A DNA stretch of 64,000 bases from Verrucomicrobium sp. BvORR034. GTDB lineage: Bacteria; Verrucomicrobiota; Verrucomicrobiia; Verrucomicrobiales; Verrucomicrobiaceae. The position numbers and the translations under genes are program-made. The stretch lies in assembly GCF_000739635.1 (NCBI RefSeq), contig NZ_BATQ01000049.1, positions 112,957-176,956 on the forward strand. The letters are read 5' to 3'. The notes beneath the pieces were generated by a model. The model worked only from the letters and a program-made list of their open reading frames with translations. It had not been told where the DNA came from and did no database searches. This document shows, piece after piece, positions 61,411 through 64,000 of the stretch (positions are counted from its first letter, which is position 1; each line of letters opens with the position of its first letter).

Positions 61411-61941
61411 ATGCAAGCAGTGGCCCAAACCGGACGCGGCAGCGAAGGTATTTCGCTGCGGCCGTACCGAGAATCCGACCTTGAGTCTGTGGTACGCCTC
61501 TTCACAGACTCGGTGCATCAGCTTGCACGCGATCACTATGATGTGGCGCAGCGTGACGCATGGGCACCGCGTCCGCCTGACCTGGCGGGTTGGAGGCTTC
61601 GGCTTGCGGGCCCGACGACTCACGTGGCCGAGGCGGGTGGGAAACTGCTTGGCTTCATTTCCTATGAACTGAATGGTCACGTGGAACTTTTGTACACTGC
61701 GCCCCTGGCAGCGCGTAGGGGCGTGGCTTCAGTCCTCTACCATGAGGCCGAGGTGGCGCTGGTGGCACGTGGAGTGAGCGAGGTCTTCACGGAAGCCAGT
61801 CTGGTGGCGCGGCCGTTCTTTGAGCGCCAGGGATTCTCCGTGACGGAGGAGCAATACGTGCAACGTCGTGGACGGAAATTTCTCCGGTATGCGATGAGAA
61901 AATCGCTGGTTGACCAGCGACCCAGCGCCGTGAATTGTTAG
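61411..61941 (+). CDS. GNAT family N-acetyltransferase
   Basis: ATG 61411 gives 176 residues; an upstream extension of the frame overlaps the previous gene. The GNAT core is clear: LRPYRESDLESVVRLFTDSV, ELLYTAPLAARRGVASVLYH (acetyl-CoA-binding), VFTEASLVARPFFERQGFSV. It would move an acetyl group to an amine. Confidence 0.82.
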   Translation: MQAVAQTGRGSEGISLRPYRESDLESVVRLFTDSVHQLARDHYDVAQRDAWAPRPPDLAGWRLRLAGPTTHVAEAGGKLLGFISYELNGHVELLYTAPLAARRGVASVLYHEAEVALVARGVSEVFTEASLVARPFFERQGFSVTEEQYVQRRGRKFLRYAMRKSLVDQRPSAVNC

Positions 61942-61963
61942 GTCGACTAATCGGTGTAAAATC

Positions 61964-62377
61964 ATGGCTCCTCGTGCCTACAAGATGACAGTTGTCCGGA
62001 TACCGCTTCTGCTGGTGGTCACTTTCTTGTTGGGTGGGTGCTCCGATTCGGACACGGTGACAAGTCGCTATCCATCCCGGGCTGATGCAGAGGCGGACAA
62101 GTTGTTCGAACGTGGCTGGCTGCCGGCAATCATTCCGGCTTCAAGCCGGGACATCACCGTCAGCAATGATCTGGATCTCAATCTTTCTGAAGGGGAGTTC
62201 TTCTGCTCACCAGGCGAAGTCGTTGAGTTCGTCCGGCATCTGCAGGGGGGAAATGTGTCGGAGCAGGGTTATAGACTCTACACTTATACCGATGGAGGCT
62301 GCACGTGGACCTTTGTGGTGGATGCCGGGGCGGGGCACTGCAAGTATCGGATGCATTTCCAGGAGCGCGACGGTTGA
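61964..62377 (+). CDS. Predicted lipoprotein
   Basis: The 137-residue protein has a lipoprotein signal with lipobox LLGGC (MAPRAYKMTVVRIPLLLVVT). The mature part begins SRYPSRADAEADKLFERGWL and continues PAIIPASSRDITVSND, which resembles a small YbbD-like domain. An alternative ATG is at 61985. Function unknown. Confidence 0.75.
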   Translation: MAPRAYKMTVVRIPLLLVVTFLLGGCSDSDTVTSRYPSRADAEADKLFERGWLPAIIPASSRDITVSNDLDLNLSEGEFFCSPGEVVEFVRHLQGGNVSEQGYRLYTYTDGGCTWTFVVDAGAGHCKYRMHFQERDG

Positions 62378-62446
62378 CGCGGTGCAAAGGGTGTCCTCAC
62401 TGTTGAGGGCTGCCGGACAGATGCTTCAGCTCCAGCTTTTGATTCT

Positions 62447-62986
62447 ATGATGATTCGCCTTTTAATATCTGGCGGCCCGGGATCGGGTTGCACCACCGCC
62501 GCAAAGGCGCTGGGCGAGCGGTTGGGCATTCCTGCGGTTGATTCCGACACCTATTTCCACAAGCCAACGGATCCGCCCTTTCAAGAGCAGTACACGCTGG
62601 AGGAAAGGCGCGCCCTGCTGAGGCCTGTGTTGGATCCTGAGCGCAGCTGGATTCTCAGCGGCTCTGTGGCGACGTGGGGCCTTCATGCATTGGCGCCCAC
62701 TCACGGGGTCTTTCTTAACACTCCCAAGGCCATCCGGTTGCAACGGTTGTTGGACAGACAGCGCGCCCAGTTTGGATTCCGCATTGATCCGGGAGGCGAC
62801 CTGCAGGAGGAGCATGACGCCTTCCTGGAATGGGCGGCTGGCTATGAAGAGCGGGTGGGGGCGGGACGAAATCTGGCGACCGACCGGGCGTTTGTGGAGT
62901 CGCAGTCCGCACGGTTTGTTGAAGTGGATGGCGAGGAGACTCTGGATGAAATTGTGGCGAGGATCGGGGAGTTTGTTAAGGCGTGA
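62447..62986 (+). CDS. Adenylate-kinase-like P-loop protein
   Basis: The 179-residue protein has a P-loop GGPGSGCTT near the N-terminus (MMIRLLISGGPGSGCTTAAK), followed by DSDTYFHKPTDPPF and a Walker B-like GVFLNTPKAIRL. It belongs to the AAA_18/shikimate-kinase-like or cytidylate-kinase-like group. Probably a nucleoside or small-molecule kinase. Confidence 0.72.
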   Translation: MMIRLLISGGPGSGCTTAAKALGERLGIPAVDSDTYFHKPTDPPFQEQYTLEERRALLRPVLDPERSWILSGSVATWGLHALAPTHGVFLNTPKAIRLQRLLDRQRAQFGFRIDPGGDLQEEHDAFLEWAAGYEERVGAGRNLATDRAFVESQSARFVEVDGEETLDEIVARIGEFVKA

Positions 62987-63072
62987 TAGACAACTGATCG
63001 CACATTTTGTGTGCAGCGATTTGCAGATGTCGTTTGCTCAAGCTTGAGTAGTCAGGTACTAGGGACTTCGCA

Positions 63073-63543
63073 ATGGCAACTCCAGCATCACCCAAGGTTG
63101 GCAGGCTAAATCGTCTGCGAACCGTCCTCTTTGTCATTGCGGCTATATTTGTTGCGGCGATCTGCTGGTATCGAGACTTTCCAGCCATTCCCAACTCGCG
63201 CCCTGTGCAGATTGAGAAGGCGCTCTATGGAAAGGGAGCCCGGTGCTACGTTTACTCACTCGGTGGTTTCATTAACCGGGAATACCTTTGGAGGATTGAC
63301 GGATCACCTGCTGCCATCGCTGCGGTGATTGCGGAGCTTGAGATGGAAGAGGCTAAAACAATTCCTGTTTCATTTTGGAAGATGCCACCCTACTACTGGC
63401 CTCGCCAACTATCGGAAGGTGCCAAACCCTATGGGAGTGCTGGTTTTGTGAATGAGGAGCACGGAAATGATGGTGAGCACTATTTCCTGCTGCATGACAC
63501 GAAATCGAACCGCGCCTATGTCTGGTTCAAGGACAACTTCTGA
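63073..63543 (+). CDS. Hypothetical membrane-anchored protein
   Basis: The 156-residue protein has one N-terminal membrane helix (LRTVLFVIAAIFVAAICWYR) and an exported C-terminal part (YVYSLGGFINREYLWRIDGS, HYFLLHDTKSNRAYVWFKDN). No family recognised. Confidence 0.7.
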   Translation: MATPASPKVGRLNRLRTVLFVIAAIFVAAICWYRDFPAIPNSRPVQIEKALYGKGARCYVYSLGGFINREYLWRIDGSPAAIAAVIAELEMEEAKTIPVSFWKMPPYYWPRQLSEGAKPYGSAGFVNEEHGNDGEHYFLLHDTKSNRAYVWFKDNF

Positions 63544-64000
63544 TTGTCCTCCCGCGTGTGTATCGTGCGGGAGGAATGAAATGCTGCTGGCAGCAAAGGA
63601 GCTTTGGAGACGGGCATCTACACAACGCTTTCGGAGTGGGCAACCGACTGAAATCGGAACAGCGATCCTGGGAAGGTTGAGAGCGTTTGGGCCGCGTGTT
63701 GATTGGTGCTCGATGACGCAAGCGCCAGGCTGAAGCTTGCAGACGCTTCAGCTAGTGCCTCCTTACGTCGACAACTACAGGAGCGCTGGGTGGTTTGGTG
63801 ATCAAAAATCAGTGGGTGGGAGTTGAGGCGTGATTCATCGGGGTGTGTGCGGATGCGAAGGGGACTTGATGATGCCTTGGGCCGCGCGACCGTCCAGGCC
63901 GGTCGTAGTTGTCGACGTGAGGAGAACGAACCAATCGCGCGCGTTTTGGGGTGGCCGCCAAGGAACCGGCTCTGGCTAGTCAGCCTCAGTCCAAAACTAG
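63544..64000. other. Intergenic region with palindromic repeats, to window end
   Basis: This 457-bp stretch has no supported gene. It holds an 8-bp hairpin (63729-63752), a 21-bp sequence shared with 3622-3642, and a 19-bp inverted repeat (63760-63923). Confidence 0.55.
63760..63923. repeat. 164-bp element with 19-bp inverted ends
   Basis: TCCTTACGTCGACAACTAC (63760-63778) is inverted at 63905-63923 with one mismatch. The ends resemble those of the 114-bp repeats at 38.7 kb (GTnGnTGn...CGTnAGnA), so they may belong to one family. Confidence 0.6.

Noticed and set aside
1..64000. tRNA, rRNA, CRISPR arrays, insertion-sequence transposases, integrases
   Set aside because: None recognised by reading; only small palindromic repeats without transposase genes.

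Overview
This 64-kb window is GC-rich bacterial DNA, and its gene content points to the Verrucomicrobia, probably a Verrucomicrobium/Prosthecobacter-type organism. The main reasons are a complete four-gene Verru_Chthon cassette (28.3-34.7 kb), a PEP-CTERM protein, several prepilin-like proteins with the H-x-DG style C-terminus, secreted sulfatase/ThuA/SGNH carbohydrate genes, and CesT-type type III secretion chaperones. No rRNA, tRNA or CRISPR array was recognised. Many genes lack a Shine-Dalgarno sequence and instead have a pyrimidine-rich leader before ATG. Layout, left to right: (1) 1-10.4 kb is a secreted carbohydrate-degradation region: a beta-helix protein cut by the window edge, an agarase-like glycosidase, a double SGNH esterase, two ThuA paralogues, a rhodanese-YceI fusion and a sulfatase. 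(2) 10.5-27.8 kb is a large Ter (tellurium-resistance-like) stress locus built as two convergent operons. The rightward operon encodes TerB, TerA, two TerD-type proteins, then ATP-grasp, PRTase-TRSP, HAD, StiP/PRTase-Pelota and HpcH-type lyase enzymes. The leftward operon encodes TerC, two TerD-type proteins, three TerY-type VWA proteins, a kinase, a PP2C phosphatase and an AIM24-family protein. The two operons meet in a 63-bp tail-to-tail coding overlap. (3) 28.3-34.7 kb is the Verru_Chthon A-B-C-D cassette. (4) 34.7-41 kb is a set of small metabolic and hypothetical genes with a pair of 114-bp palindromic repeats. (5) 41.3-43.8 kb is a compact type III effector island: a predicted R-S-ExE ADP-ribosyltransferase flanked by two CesT-like chaperones. 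(6) 44-48.4 kb has two genes each interrupted by a one-base frameshift, a rhomboid protease and an APH-like kinase. (7) 48.7-58.9 kb is a metal-homeostasis region. Leftward is a Zn/Mn-type ABC importer with a His-rich ATPase, a solute-binding protein and a His-loop outer-membrane barrel. Rightward is an overlapping three-gene operon for a flavoprotein, an unknown protein and an unusual FeoB-like transporter with a Cys4 cluster in its G domain. A pseudopilin/PEP-CTERM surface-protein pair follows. (8) 58.9-64 kb has a methyltransferase/LysR divergon and small genes. The most interesting unreported signal is a 15-bp palindrome, YGCAA-N5-TTGCR, seen four times: twice in the divergent promoter between the outer-membrane barrel and the FeoB-like operon, and twice upstream of the pseudopilin/surface-protein operon. 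This ties the transporters, the FeoB-like operon and a pseudopilin-surface-protein pair into one inferred metalloregulon.
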